This document shows, one piece after another, positions 1 to 7,268 of a DNA stretch of 64,000 nt. Both the position numbers and the translations under genes were made by a program. Below the pieces are notes generated by a model. The model saw nothing but the letters and a program-made list of their open reading frames with translations. It was not told the DNA's origin and ran no database searches. This DNA is from Limimaricola sp027213785. Lineage in GTDB: Bacteria > Pseudomonadota > Alphaproteobacteria > Rhodobacterales > Rhodobacteraceae. The stretch spans positions 1,736,001 through 1,800,000 of the forward strand of contig NZ_CP193755.1 of assembly GCF_050847355.1 (NCBI RefSeq), written 5' to 3'. The stretch's first letter is position 1, and every line of letters begins with the position of its first letter.

Positions 1-134
1 GCGATCACGCTCCGTTCCACGAAATGCTGGGTGTCGTGACCCGGCCATTCGACCCGGATCCGGCGCTGGCGGAACGTTACGTAGCGCCACCGCAGGAACA
101 CGAAAAGGTCGACAAAACTTTCTGTGGCACGTAA
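1..134 (+). CDS. C-terminal end of a SelO/YdiU-like protein adenylyltransferase (partial)
   Basis: This is the last 43 codons of a gene that starts before the window. Reading from base 3 gives a tail with VTRPFDPDP, a YVAPP stretch and the end TFCGT, with TAA at 132-134. That ending is typical of the SelO/YdiU family, pseudokinase-fold enzymes that transfer AMP to proteins; in the family a Cys or selenocysteine sits three residues from the C-terminus, as here. The catalytic domain is outside the window, so the call rests on the tail alone and is moderate. Confidence 0.55.
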   Translation, partial: DHAPFHEMLGVVTRPFDPDPALAERYVAPPQEHEKVDKTFCGT

Positions 135-180
135 AAGCGACCGGATCATTCGCCATTTTTCCGACAGGACCCGCCGATCC

Positions 181-1317
181 ATGCCGGTCCCGACCAAGAG
201 GCCGCCTGTGAAAGACGTTTCCGATCACTCGGCCGAGCGGCGGGCGGACGCGATCCGCTCGCTCGGGATCATGGACAGCGAGGACGAGGCGGATTTCGAC
301 GAGATCACCGCCTATGCGGCCGAGATCTGCGGCGCGCCGATCTCGCTGGTCACGCTGGTGAGCACCGACCGGCAATGGGCGAAATCCGCCTTCGGCACCG
401 AGCAGCGCGACTACAGCATGGACGAGTCGATCTGCTCGCACGGCCTCACCGGGCCCGATTTCCTCGAGATCGAGGACACCGCCACCGATCCGCGCACCTG
501 CGACAACCCGCTGGTCACCGGCCCCGAGGCGATCCGCTACTATGGCGGCGCCATCCTCAAGCTGAACGACGTCACGCCGATCGGCGCCCTGTGCATCCTC
601 GACCGCAAGCCGCGCCGCCTGTCCGATGAGACCAAGCGCCTGCTGGTGATCCTCGCCCGTCAGGTGACGCGGCGCATGGAGCTGCGCCGGGCGCTGGCGG
701 TGCAGGAGACGCTGGCCAACGAGGTCGACCACCGGGTCAAGAATTCGCTGCAGATGGTCACCGCAATGGTGCGGATCCAGCGCGCGCAGGCGCAGAGCGA
801 CGAGACCCGCGACGCGCTCGCGGTGACGATCGACCGGCTTTCGGCGATCGCGCTCCTGCATGCCGAGCTGCACAAGGTCTCGGCCCGCAACGAGATCGCG
901 CTGCACCAGTTCCTGCCCGACATCTTCCGCCATCTCGACAACAGCCTGCCCGACAACGTGGTGATCTCGCACAGCCTCGTGCCGATGCTGGTGCGCTCCG
1001 AGGTCGCGACCTCGCTGGCGCTGCTGGTCAGCGAAGCGATCACCAACGCCGCCAAGCACGCCTTTCCGCAGGCGCGCGCGGGACGGATCACGGTGACGCT
1101 TGAGCTGAACGGGGCGATGGGTCGGCTCACGGTTGCCGATGACGGCGTCGGCAGCGACAGCCTGCGGGCCGAACCCGGGGGCGGCAGTGGCCTCGGCCGG
1201 CAGATCATCGATGCCTCGGTGGCCCGGATCAACGGCGAGATCCGCCGCGAAAGCGGCGCGGGCGGCACCGCGATCGAGGTGCGCTTTCCGGCACCGCGGC
1301 TGCTGCCTCACGACTAG
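181..1317 (+). CDS. GAF-domain sensor histidine kinase (HisKA_2/HWE type)
   Basis: A soluble sensor kinase of 378 residues with no membrane segment. Residues about 25-165 form a GAF domain (ICGAPISLVTLV, DESICSH and IGALCILD are typical of it). The phosphoacceptor box DHRVKNSLQ places His at about 184; the N-box is SEAITNAAKH (Asn about 289) and the G-boxes are ADDGVG and GSGLGRQII. This H-box style belongs to HisKA_2/HWE kinases, common in alphaproteobacteria and often linked to light, redox or general stress signalling. ATG 181 was chosen; an in-frame GTG at 124 would overlap the upstream gene. No response regulator is adjacent, so its partner must lie elsewhere. The ligand of the GAF domain is unknown. 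Confidence 0.88.
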   Translation: MPVPTKRPPVKDVSDHSAERRADAIRSLGIMDSEDEADFDEITAYAAEICGAPISLVTLVSTDRQWAKSAFGTEQRDYSMDESICSHGLTGPDFLEIEDTATDPRTCDNPLVTGPEAIRYYGGAILKLNDVTPIGALCILDRKPRRLSDETKRLLVILARQVTRRMELRRALAVQETLANEVDHRVKNSLQMVTAMVRIQRAQAQSDETRDALAVTIDRLSAIALLHAELHKVSARNEIALHQFLPDIFRHLDNSLPDNVVISHSLVPMLVRSEVATSLALLVSEAITNAAKHAFPQARAGRITVTLELNGAMGRLTVADDGVGSDSLRAEPGGGSGLGRQIIDASVARINGEIRRESGAGGTAIEVRFPAPRLLPHD

Positions 1318-1325
1318 CGAAGCGC

Positions 1326-1348
1326 CGCGGCCCGCGCATGGGGCCGCG
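1326..1348. terminator. Hairpin between convergent genes
   Basis: CGCGGCCC at 1326-1333 pairs perfectly with GGGCCGCG at 1341-1348. It lies between the ends of the kinase gene and the convergent cyclophilin gene, so it could end transcription from both sides. There is no T-run. Confidence 0.4.
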
Positions 1349-1361
1349 ACGCCGGCGCGCG

Positions 1362-1907
1362 TCACTCGGTGACGCGCACCTCGCGCATCACGTCGGGCTC
1401 GCCGATCACCGCGCCGTTCGGACCCTCGCCGCGCTTGATCGCGTCGAGCACCTCGAGACCTTCGGTGACCTGCCCCACGACCGTGTACTGGCCGTTGAGG
1501 AAATCGCCCGGGGCGAACATGATGAAGAACTGGCTGTTGGCCGAGTTCGGGTCCTGGCTGCGCGCCATGCCGACGGTGCCGCGCTCGAACGGGATGTCCG
1601 AGAACTCGGCCTCCAGATCGTCGCGTTCGGAGCCGCCCATGCCGGCCATGGCGGCGTCGCCGCCCTCGCCGCCGAACTCGACGTCGCCGGTCTGCGCCAT
1701 GAAGCCGTCGATCACGCGGTGGAACATCACCCCGTCATAGGCGCCCTCGCGCGCCAGCGCGGTGATCTGCTCCACGTGGTTCGGCGCGACCTCTTCGAGC
1801 AGGTCGATCTTGATCGTGCCATTGGCCTGCCCCGCGACGTCGATCTCGAGCCCGGTGGCGGCGGCGGGGCCGGCGGTGAGCGCCAGCAGAACGGCGAGCT
1901 TACGCAT
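1362..1907 (-). CDS. Periplasmic cyclophilin-type peptidyl-prolyl isomerase
   Basis: An exported proline isomerase of 181 residues that should assist folding in the periplasm. The N-terminus MRKLAVLLALTAGPAAATG is a signal peptide with cleavage near AAA-TG. The cyclophilin core follows with FHRVIDGFMAQTGD, NSANSQFFI and FLNGQYTVVGQV, which carry the catalytic Arg, the Gln/Phe pocket and the conserved closing strand. It starts 8 nt inside the end of the cytoplasmic cyclophilin gene upstream, so the two are translationally coupled. The pair are paralogues, one with and one without a signal peptide. Cyclophilin identity is certain; client proteins are unknown. Confidence 0.93.
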   Translation of the reverse strand: MRKLAVLLALTAGPAAATGLEIDVAGQANGTIKIDLLEEVAPNHVEQITALAREGAYDGVMFHRVIDGFMAQTGDVEFGGEGGDAAMAGMGGSERDDLEAEFSDIPFERGTVGMARSQDPNSANSQFFIMFAPGDFLNGQYTVVGQVTEGLEVLDAIKRGEGPNGAVIGEPDVMREVRVTE

Positions 1908-2406
1908 CGGCGGCCACCTTCACGCTGATCATCCGGTCGGGATTCGCCGGCGGCTCGCCCTTGGTGATGGCGTCGACATGCTCCATCCCCTCGATCACCC
2001 GGCCATAGACGGTGTACTGGCCGTTGAGGAAGTGGTTGTCCTTGAAGTTGATGAAGAACTGCGAGTTGGCCGAGTTCGGGTTGGCCGAGCGCGCCGCGCC
2101 CAGCGTGCCGCGGTCATGCGGCAGCTTGGAGAATTCGGCCGGCAGGTCCGGCTTGTCCGAGCCGCCGGTGCCGGCGCGGCGCGGGTTGTAGTCCTTTTCC
2201 ATGTTGGCGTGCTGCACGTCGCCGGTCTGCGCCATGAAGCCGTCGATCACGCGGTGGAAGGCGACGTTGTCATAGGCGCCGGCGCGGGCCAGCTCCTTCA
2301 TGCGCTCGGCGTGCTTCGGCGCCACGTCGGGCAGAAGCTCGATCACCACGCGGCCGTCCTTCAGCTCGATGATGATGGTGTTCTCGGGGTCCTTGATCTC
2401 GGCCAT
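1900..2406 (-). CDS. ppiB: Cytoplasmic cyclophilin-type peptidyl-prolyl isomerase
   Basis: A 168-residue cyclophilin without a signal peptide, so a cytosolic cis-trans proline isomerase. It carries FHRVIDGFMAQTGDVQ, the NSANSQFFINF active-site segment and FLNGQYTVYGRV. A short insert around residues 65-85 (MEKDYNPRRAGTGGSDKP) is usual for alphaproteobacterial PpiB proteins. The gene is divergent from pgk and its end overlaps the start of the periplasmic paralogue by 8 nt. AGGAGGACC just before the ATG at 2406 is a strong ribosome-binding site. Confidence 0.93.
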   Translation of the reverse strand: MAEIKDPENTIIIELKDGRVVIELLPDVAPKHAERMKELARAGAYDNVAFHRVIDGFMAQTGDVQHANMEKDYNPRRAGTGGSDKPDLPAEFSKLPHDRGTLGAARSANPNSANSQFFINFKDNHFLNGQYTVYGRVIEGMEHVDAITKGEPPANPDRMISVKVAADA

Positions 2407-2466
2407 CGCCGGTCCTCCTGCTGCTTTGCTCCCGACATAAGGCCGTGCGACGACTAAGCCAATGGC

Positions 2467-2495
2467 TTGAGAGCCCGGGCCCCCGGCGCTACCTA
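2467..2495 (+). promoter_or_regulatory. Possible sigma70-type promoter of pgk
   Basis: TTGAGA at 2467-2472 and TACCTA at 2490-2495 are 17 bp apart, 31 bp before the pgk start, in the gap that separates ppiB from pgk. The -10 match is weak, so this is tentative. Confidence 0.33.
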
Positions 2496-2525
2496 TTCGC
2501 CAACGCGAAACGGAAAGGACGCCGC

Positions 2526-3716
2526 ATGGGCTGGAAGACGATCGACGAGATGGACCTCGCGGGCAAGCGGGCCCTCGTGAGGGTGGACGTGAACGTGCCG
2601 GTCGAAGCGGGCCGCGTCACCGACGCGACCCGGATCGAGCGCATCCTGCCCACCGTGAACGACATCGCGGACAAGGGCGGCCGGGTGATCCTGCTGGCGC
2701 ATTTCGACCGGCCCAAGGGCCGCGTGGTGCCCGAGATGTCCCTGAAGCAGATCGTGCCGACGCTCGAGGAAAAGCTCGGCCGCAAGGTCGCCTTCGCCGA
2801 GGATTGCGTGGGCGACGCGGCGCAGGCGGCGGTCGACGCGCTGAGCGACGGCGAGGTGCTGCTGCTCGAGAACACCCGCTTCCACCCCGGCGAGGAAAAG
2901 AACGAGCTGGAATTCGCCGAGAAGCTCGCGCATCTGGGCGATCTCTACGTCAACGACGCCTTCTCGGCGGCGCATCGCGCCCATGCCTCGACCGAGGCGC
3001 TGGCGCGGCTGCTGCCCGCCTGCGCCGGCCGGCTGATGGCCGAGGAGCTTTCCGCGCTCGACAAGGCGCTGGGCAACCCCGAACGCCCCGTCGTCGCCGT
3101 GGTCGGCGGCGCCAAGGTCTCGACCAAGCTCGACCTGCTGTCGAACCTCGTCGAGAAGGTCGACACGCTGGTGATCGGCGGCGGCATGGCCAACACCTTC
3201 CTCGCGGCCCAGGGGCTCGATGTCGGCAAGTCGCTGTGCGAGCACGACCTGACCGGGACCGCGAAGGAGATCGCGCAGAAGGCCGCCGACAAGGGCTGCA
3301 CCATCCTGCTGCCGCGCGATGTCGTGGTGGCGCGCGAGTTCAAGGCCGGCGCCGCGAGCGAGACGGTCAAGGCCGAGGACACGCCCGCCGACGCGATGAT
3401 CCTCGACGCCGGCCCCGACAGCGTCGCGCATGTCGAGATGGCGCTCGAGAACGCCAAGACGCTGGTCTGGAACGGGCCGCTGGGCGCCTTCGAGATCGAG
3501 CCCTTCGACCGCGGCACCGTCGCGGCGGCGAAGAAGGCGGCCGAGCTGACCAAGGCCGGCAAGCTGGTCTCGGTCGCGGGCGGCGGCGACACCGTGGCCG
3601 CGCTCAACGCCGCGGGGGTGGCGCAGGACTTCTCCTACGTCTCGACGGCGGGCGGCGCCTTCCTCGAATGGATGGAAGGCAAGGTGCTTCCGGGCGTGAA
3701 GGCGCTGGGCGCATGA
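2526..3716 (+). CDS. pgk: Phosphoglycerate kinase
   Basis: Catalyses 1,3-bisphosphoglycerate + ADP to 3-phosphoglycerate + ATP, reversibly, in glycolysis and gluconeogenesis. At 396 residues it is full length. The N-terminal domain has the signature RALVRVDVNVP and the substrate-binding LLAHFDRPKG; the hinge and nucleotide domain have GGAKVSTK, VWNGPLGAFE and the glycine-rich GGGDTVAA. ATG 2526 follows GGAAAGGA at a good distance and starts at the usual MGWKTIDEMDL; an upstream in-frame ATG would add a non-conserved tail. The following SDR gene overlaps its stop by ATGA, and a class I aldolase follows, a central-carbon cluster. Confidence 0.97.
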   Translation: MGWKTIDEMDLAGKRALVRVDVNVPVEAGRVTDATRIERILPTVNDIADKGGRVILLAHFDRPKGRVVPEMSLKQIVPTLEEKLGRKVAFAEDCVGDAAQAAVDALSDGEVLLLENTRFHPGEEKNELEFAEKLAHLGDLYVNDAFSAAHRAHASTEALARLLPACAGRLMAEELSALDKALGNPERPVVAVVGGAKVSTKLDLLSNLVEKVDTLVIGGGMANTFLAAQGLDVGKSLCEHDLTGTAKEIAQKAADKGCTILLPRDVVVAREFKAGAASETVKAEDTPADAMILDAGPDSVAHVEMALENAKTLVWNGPLGAFEIEPFDRGTVAAAKKAAELTKAGKLVSVAGGGDTVAALNAAGVAQDFSYVSTAGGAFLEWMEGKVLPGVKALGA

Positions 3717-4540
3717 GCGGGAGCACGCAGATGAACCACGCCCGCACCGACCTGGTCCCGCAAAGCCGCGGCTGGACGCTGATCACCGGCGCCTCCTCCG
3801 GTCTCGGCGTCGAATTCGCCCGCATCGCCGCGCGCGGCGGCCGCCGGCTGATCCTCTCGGCCCGCTCCGAGGACAAGCTCGAGACGCTGGCCACCGAACT
3901 GCGCGAGCGCGTCGAGGTGGTGGTGATCCCCGCCGATCTCGCCCGCCCCGGCGCCGCCGAGCGGCTGTGGCGCGAGGCCTCCGAGGGCCGTCGCATCGAG
4001 ATCCTCGTCAACAATGCGGGCCTCGGGCTGCAGCGCCGCTTCGGCGATGGCGGCACCGAGGAGGTCGAGACCCTCGTCGCGGTCAACGTCTCGGCCGCCA
4101 CCGTGCTGATGCAGGCCGCCGTCGCGCATATGCGCAAGGAGGGCGCCGGCCACATCATGAACGTGGCCTCGGTCGCGGCCTTCATCCCCGGCCCCGGCAT
4201 GGCGGTCTACCACGCCACCAAGGCCTACCTGCTGTCGCTCTCGGACGCCGTGTCGAGCGAGCTCTCGGGCGAGGAGATCGACGTCACGGTCACCGCGCTC
4301 TGCCCCGGCCCGGTCGATACCGGCTTCTTCGAGGCGGCCGGCATGGCGGCGGGCGGTCCCTCGGGCCCGATGCGCCCGGCGCGGGCCCGCGACGTGGCGC
4401 AGGCCGGCTGGGAGGCGATGCTGGCGGGGCGCCAGACCGTGGTTCCCGGCGGCATGACGCGGATCGCGGCGCTTGCCGGGCGGGTGCTGCCGCGCGGCCT
4501 GACCGCGCGGATCGCGGGCCGCGCCTACGGCCGGGGCTGA
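3713..4540 (+). CDS. Short-chain dehydrogenase/reductase (SDR)
   Basis: A 275-residue classical SDR. It shows the nucleotide-binding TGASSGLG near residue 25, the NNAG motif, the catalytic YHATK (Tyr and Lys, about residues 164-168) and the following LCPGPVDTGF. Basic residues after the second strand (ARSED) favour NADP(H). It overlaps the pgk stop by four bases (ATGA), so it is cotranscribed with pgk. The substrate cannot be told from sequence; relatives of the DltE/YqjQ type act on ketones or acyl groups. A hairpin terminator follows directly. Confidence 0.85.
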   Translation: MSGSTQMNHARTDLVPQSRGWTLITGASSGLGVEFARIAARGGRRLILSARSEDKLETLATELRERVEVVVIPADLARPGAAERLWREASEGRRIEILVNNAGLGLQRRFGDGGTEEVETLVAVNVSAATVLMQAAVAHMRKEGAGHIMNVASVAAFIPGPGMAVYHATKAYLLSLSDAVSSELSGEEIDVTVTALCPGPVDTGFFEAAGMAAGGPSGPMRPARARDVAQAGWEAMLAGRQTVVPGGMTRIAALAGRVLPRGLTARIAGRAYGRG

Positions 4541-4545
4541 TCCCG

Positions 4546-4570
4546 AAACCCCGTGCGATCACGGGGGTTT
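4546..4570 (+). terminator. Terminator after pgk-SDR
   Basis: AAACCCCGTG at 4546-4555 pairs with CACGGGGGTTT at 4560-4570 across a CGAT loop, with one bulged G. It lies 5 bp after the SDR stop codon and separates this unit from the aldolase gene. Confidence 0.65.
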
Positions 4571-4606
4571 GGTGGCGCTAACAGTGCCGCCCGGTGGCGC
4601 TAACAG
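4571..4606 (+). promoter_or_regulatory. Two tandem LacI-family operator-like sites before the aldolase gene
   Basis: GGTGGCGCTAACAG occurs twice, at 4571-4584 and 4593-4606, so 22 bp apart or about two helical turns. With one base upstream, each resembles the palindrome TGTTAGCGCTAACA (12 of 14 and 11 of 14 matches), with a perfect right half and a degenerate left half. LacI-family regulators bind palindromes with a central CG of this kind; in Rhodobacter, CceR controls central carbon genes through such a motif. Assignment to CceR is inference. Confidence 0.5.
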
Positions 4607-4666
4607 GATTGTGAGCCGCCGGGCGGAGCCCTAGGTTTGCCGCAACCGCAAACCGAAAGGCTCCCC

Positions 4667-5596
4667 ATGCAGACCACCGAAACCGTCCGCGACATCCTTC
4701 GCAACTACGAGGGCGAGACCCCCGGCGTGAAGGCCAACCTCGCCCGGATGCTGATGGCGGGCAAGCTGGGCGGCACCGGCAAGATGATCATCCTGCCGGT
4801 CGATCAGGGCTTCGAGCACGGCCCGGCCCGCAGCTTCGCGCCCAACCCCGAGGGCTACGACCCGCATTACCACTACCAGCTCGCCATCGATGCCGGGCTC
4901 AACGCCTATGCCGCGCCCCTGGGCATGATCGAGGCGGGCGCCGACAGCTTCGCCGGCCAGATCCCGACCATCCTGAAATGCAACAGCGCCAACTCGCTGA
5001 TGTCCGGCACCGCCGGCAAGAACCAGGCCGTCACCGCCTCGGTCGATGACGCGCTGCGGCTGGGCTGCTCGGCGATCGGCTTCACGATCTACCCGGGCTC
5101 GGACTGCGCGCTCGAGATGTTCGAGGAGATCGTCGAGATGCGCAAGGAGGCCGCCGCCAAGGGCGTGGCCACCGTGATCTGGTCCTACCCGCGCGGCGAG
5201 GCGCTCGACAAGGACGGCGAGACTGCGATCGACATCGCCGCCTATGCCGCGCAGATCGCGGCGCTGATCGGCGCCCATGTCATCAAGATCAAGCTCTCGA
5301 CCGATCACCTGTCGCTGCCCGAGGCCAAGAAGGTCTACGAGGCCGAGAACATCGACATCTCGACCCAGGCGACGCGGGTACGCCACTGCGTGCAGTCGGC
5401 CTTCGGCGGCCGCCGTCTGATGGTGTTCTCGGGCGGCGCCAAGAAGGGCGCGGATTCGGTCTATGACGACGCCCGCGCGATCCGCGACGGCGGCGGCAAC
5501 GGCTCGATCATCGGCCGCAACTCGTTCCAGCGTCCGCGCGCCGAGGCGCTGGAGATGCTCGGCAAGCTGCAGGACATCTATCTGGGCAAGGCCTGA
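4667..5596 (+). CDS. Class I fructose-bisphosphate aldolase (DhnA type)
   Basis: Cleaves or forms fructose 1,6-bisphosphate through a Schiff-base lysine. At 309 residues it has the length and markers of the bacterial DhnA-like class I aldolases: ILPVDQGFEHGP near the N-terminus, GFTIYPGSD, the VIKIKLSTDHL strand expected to carry the lysine, and a phosphate-binding end with FSGGAKK and GNGSIIGRNSFQRP. ATG 4667 follows GAAAGG. It stands alone between two terminators behind tandem operator-like repeats, which suggests that it is regulated separately from pgk, for example to switch between glycolytic and gluconeogenic growth. Confidence 0.92.
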   Translation: MQTTETVRDILRNYEGETPGVKANLARMLMAGKLGGTGKMIILPVDQGFEHGPARSFAPNPEGYDPHYHYQLAIDAGLNAYAAPLGMIEAGADSFAGQIPTILKCNSANSLMSGTAGKNQAVTASVDDALRLGCSAIGFTIYPGSDCALEMFEEIVEMRKEAAAKGVATVIWSYPRGEALDKDGETAIDIAAYAAQIAALIGAHVIKIKLSTDHLSLPEAKKVYEAENIDISTQATRVRHCVQSAFGGRRLMVFSGGAKKGADSVYDDARAIRDGGGNGSIIGRNSFQRPRAEALEMLGKLQDIYLGKA

Positions 5597-5664
5597 GGGA
5601 CAGCCTGACCGGATCGACTGCGCCAAAGCGGCAATCCGGTCACGGTCTCCGGCAATAAGGCGCC

Positions 5665-5701
5665 AAGGCGGCGGAAACGCGATGTTTCCGCCGCCTTTTT
5701 C
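5665..5701 (+). terminator. Strong terminator after the aldolase gene
   Basis: AAGGCGGCGGAAAC at 5665-5678 and GTTTCCGCCGCCTT at 5684-5697 form a perfect 14-bp stem with a 5-base loop, followed by a T-run to 5700. Confidence 0.9.
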
Positions 5702-5756
5702 GTGGCATACTGGTCGCAGCCGCCCGACCCAAGAGGTGGCACACGAGGCACGAGTG

Positions 5757-6053
5757 ATGTTGAAACGCACCCCTTCTCTGGGCCCCGCCCTCTACCTGAT
5801 CGGCATGCTGCTGATCGGTCTCTACTTCACCTTTGCCGCCGTTCAGGGCGATTACGGCGTGTTCCGCCGGGCCGAGGTCGAGGCCGAGGCCCGGGGCCTG
5901 GAGAAGGAACTCGCCAGCCTGCGCGAGGAAGTGGCGCGGATGGAGAATCTGACCCGCCGACTCTCCGACCGCTATCTCGATCTCGACCTGCTCGACGCCC
6001 GCGCCCGCGAGGTGCTCGGCATGATCCGCGCCGACGAGATCGTCATCCGCTGA
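5757..6053 (+). CDS. FtsB/DivIC-family septum formation initiator
   Basis: A small bitopic division protein of 98 residues. One membrane segment (about residues 9-30, LGPALYLIGMLLIGLYFTFA) is followed by a periplasmic coiled coil (RAEVEAEARGLEKELASL and on) and a C-terminal part rich in LDLLDARAREVLG, as in FtsB of the FtsQLB complex. The position between a metabolic gene and pdhA is the usual place for this gene in Rhodobacterales. ATG 5757 was chosen because it puts a short positive segment before the membrane helix. Confidence 0.85.
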   Translation: MLKRTPSLGPALYLIGMLLIGLYFTFAAVQGDYGVFRRAEVEAEARGLEKELASLREEVARMENLTRRLSDRYLDLDLLDARAREVLGMIRADEIVIR

Positions 6054-6172
6054 CCCTGCGGCAGCCCCGGCTGCCTTGTTTTGCTGCGCCGCGCCGGGAA
6101 ATCCGGGCGCGGCCGCCGTCATTCCGCGCATGGCCGAATTGCCCTGTTGCATCCGGCCCAACTTCTGTAAGT

Positions 6173-6194
6173 GATAGTTCAAGGCTAAACTATC
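6173..6194 (+). promoter_or_regulatory. Inverted repeat before pdhA
   Basis: GATAGTT at 6173-6179 and AACTATC at 6188-6194 are a perfect inverted repeat 24 bp before the pdhA start. The position suits an operator for the PDH operon; the regulator is not identifiable here. Confidence 0.4.
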
Positions 6195-6218
6195 CGTCAC
6201 AGCGCGAAGGGAGACGCC

Positions 6219-7265
6219 ATGGCGACCCGGAAGACCTCCGACACAGGCCCCGCCAAGGGTTCCAATCCTGCCCCCAAGGGCTCCAACATCCCCGCAGAAG
6301 AGCTGAAGCACTACTACCGCGAAATGCTGCTGATCCGGCGCTTCGAGGAGAAGGCGGGCCAGCTCTACGGCATGGGTCTGATCGGCGGCTTCTGCCACCT
6401 CTATATCGGCCAGGAGGCCGTGGTGGTCGGGCTCGAGGCCGCGGCCGAGGAAGGCGACAAGCGGGTCACCTCGTATCGCGACCACGGCCACATGCTGGCC
6501 TGCGGCATGGACCCCAAGGGGGTGATGGCCGAGCTCACGGGCCGCGAGGGCGGCTACTCGAAGGGCAAGGGCGGGAGCATGCACATGTTCTCGAAGGAAA
6601 AGCACTTCTATGGCGGCCACGGCATCGTCGGCGCGCAGGTGCCGATCGGCGCCGGCCTCGCCTTCGCCGACAAGTATCTCGAGAACGGCCGCGTGACCTT
6701 CGCCTATTTCGGCGACGGCGCTGCGAACCAGGGCCAGGTCTACGAGACCTACAACATGGCGCAGCTGTGGGAGCTTCCGGTCGTCTTCGTGATCGAGAAC
6801 AACCAGTACGCGATGGGCACGAGCGTCCAGCGCTCGACCAAGTCCCCCTCCCTGTGGGAGCGCGGCGCCGCCTACGGCATCAAGGGCGAGGAAGTCGACG
6901 GCATGGACGTGCTGGCGGTGAAGGAAGCCGGCGAGCGCGCCGTGGGCCACTGCCGCGAGGGCAAGGGTCCCTACATCCTCGAGATCAAGACCTACCGCTA
7001 CCGCGGCCACTCGATGTCCGACCCCGCGAAGTACCGCTCGCGCGAGGAAGTGCAGAAGATGCGCGACGAGCGCGACCCGATCGAGCAGATCCGGCAGGTG
7101 CTGCTCTCGGGCCAGCACGCGACCGAGGACGACCTCAAGGCGATCGACAAGGAGATCAAGGAGATCGTCAACGAGTCCGCCGAGTTCTCCAAGGAGAGCC
7201 CAGAGCCCGCGCTCGAGGAACTCTGGACCGACATCTACGCTAAAGAAGCCCCGCAGGAGGCCTGA
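6219..7265 (+). CDS. pdhA: Pyruvate dehydrogenase E1 component, alpha subunit
   Basis: Alpha half of the E1 heterotetramer that decarboxylates pyruvate with thiamine diphosphate. The 348-residue protein has the YRDHGHMLACG segment, the cofactor motif starting GDGAANQG at about residue 165 and ending in ENN, and the phosphorylation-loop-like YRYRGHSMSDPAKYRSREE. A flexible basic N-terminus of about 25 residues precedes the catalytic domain. It is first in the pdhA-pdhB-pdhC operon, with 3 bp before the next gene. The E3 gene is not in this window. Confidence 0.96.
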   Translation: MATRKTSDTGPAKGSNPAPKGSNIPAEELKHYYREMLLIRRFEEKAGQLYGMGLIGGFCHLYIGQEAVVVGLEAAAEEGDKRVTSYRDHGHMLACGMDPKGVMAELTGREGGYSKGKGGSMHMFSKEKHFYGGHGIVGAQVPIGAGLAFADKYLENGRVTFAYFGDGAANQGQVYETYNMAQLWELPVVFVIENNQYAMGTSVQRSTKSPSLWERGAAYGIKGEEVDGMDVLAVKEAGERAVGHCREGKGPYILEIKTYRYRGHSMSDPAKYRSREEVQKMRDERDPIEQIRQVLLSGQHATEDDLKAIDKEIKEIVNESAEFSKESPEPALEELWTDIYAKEAPQEA

Positions 7266-7268
7266 TCC

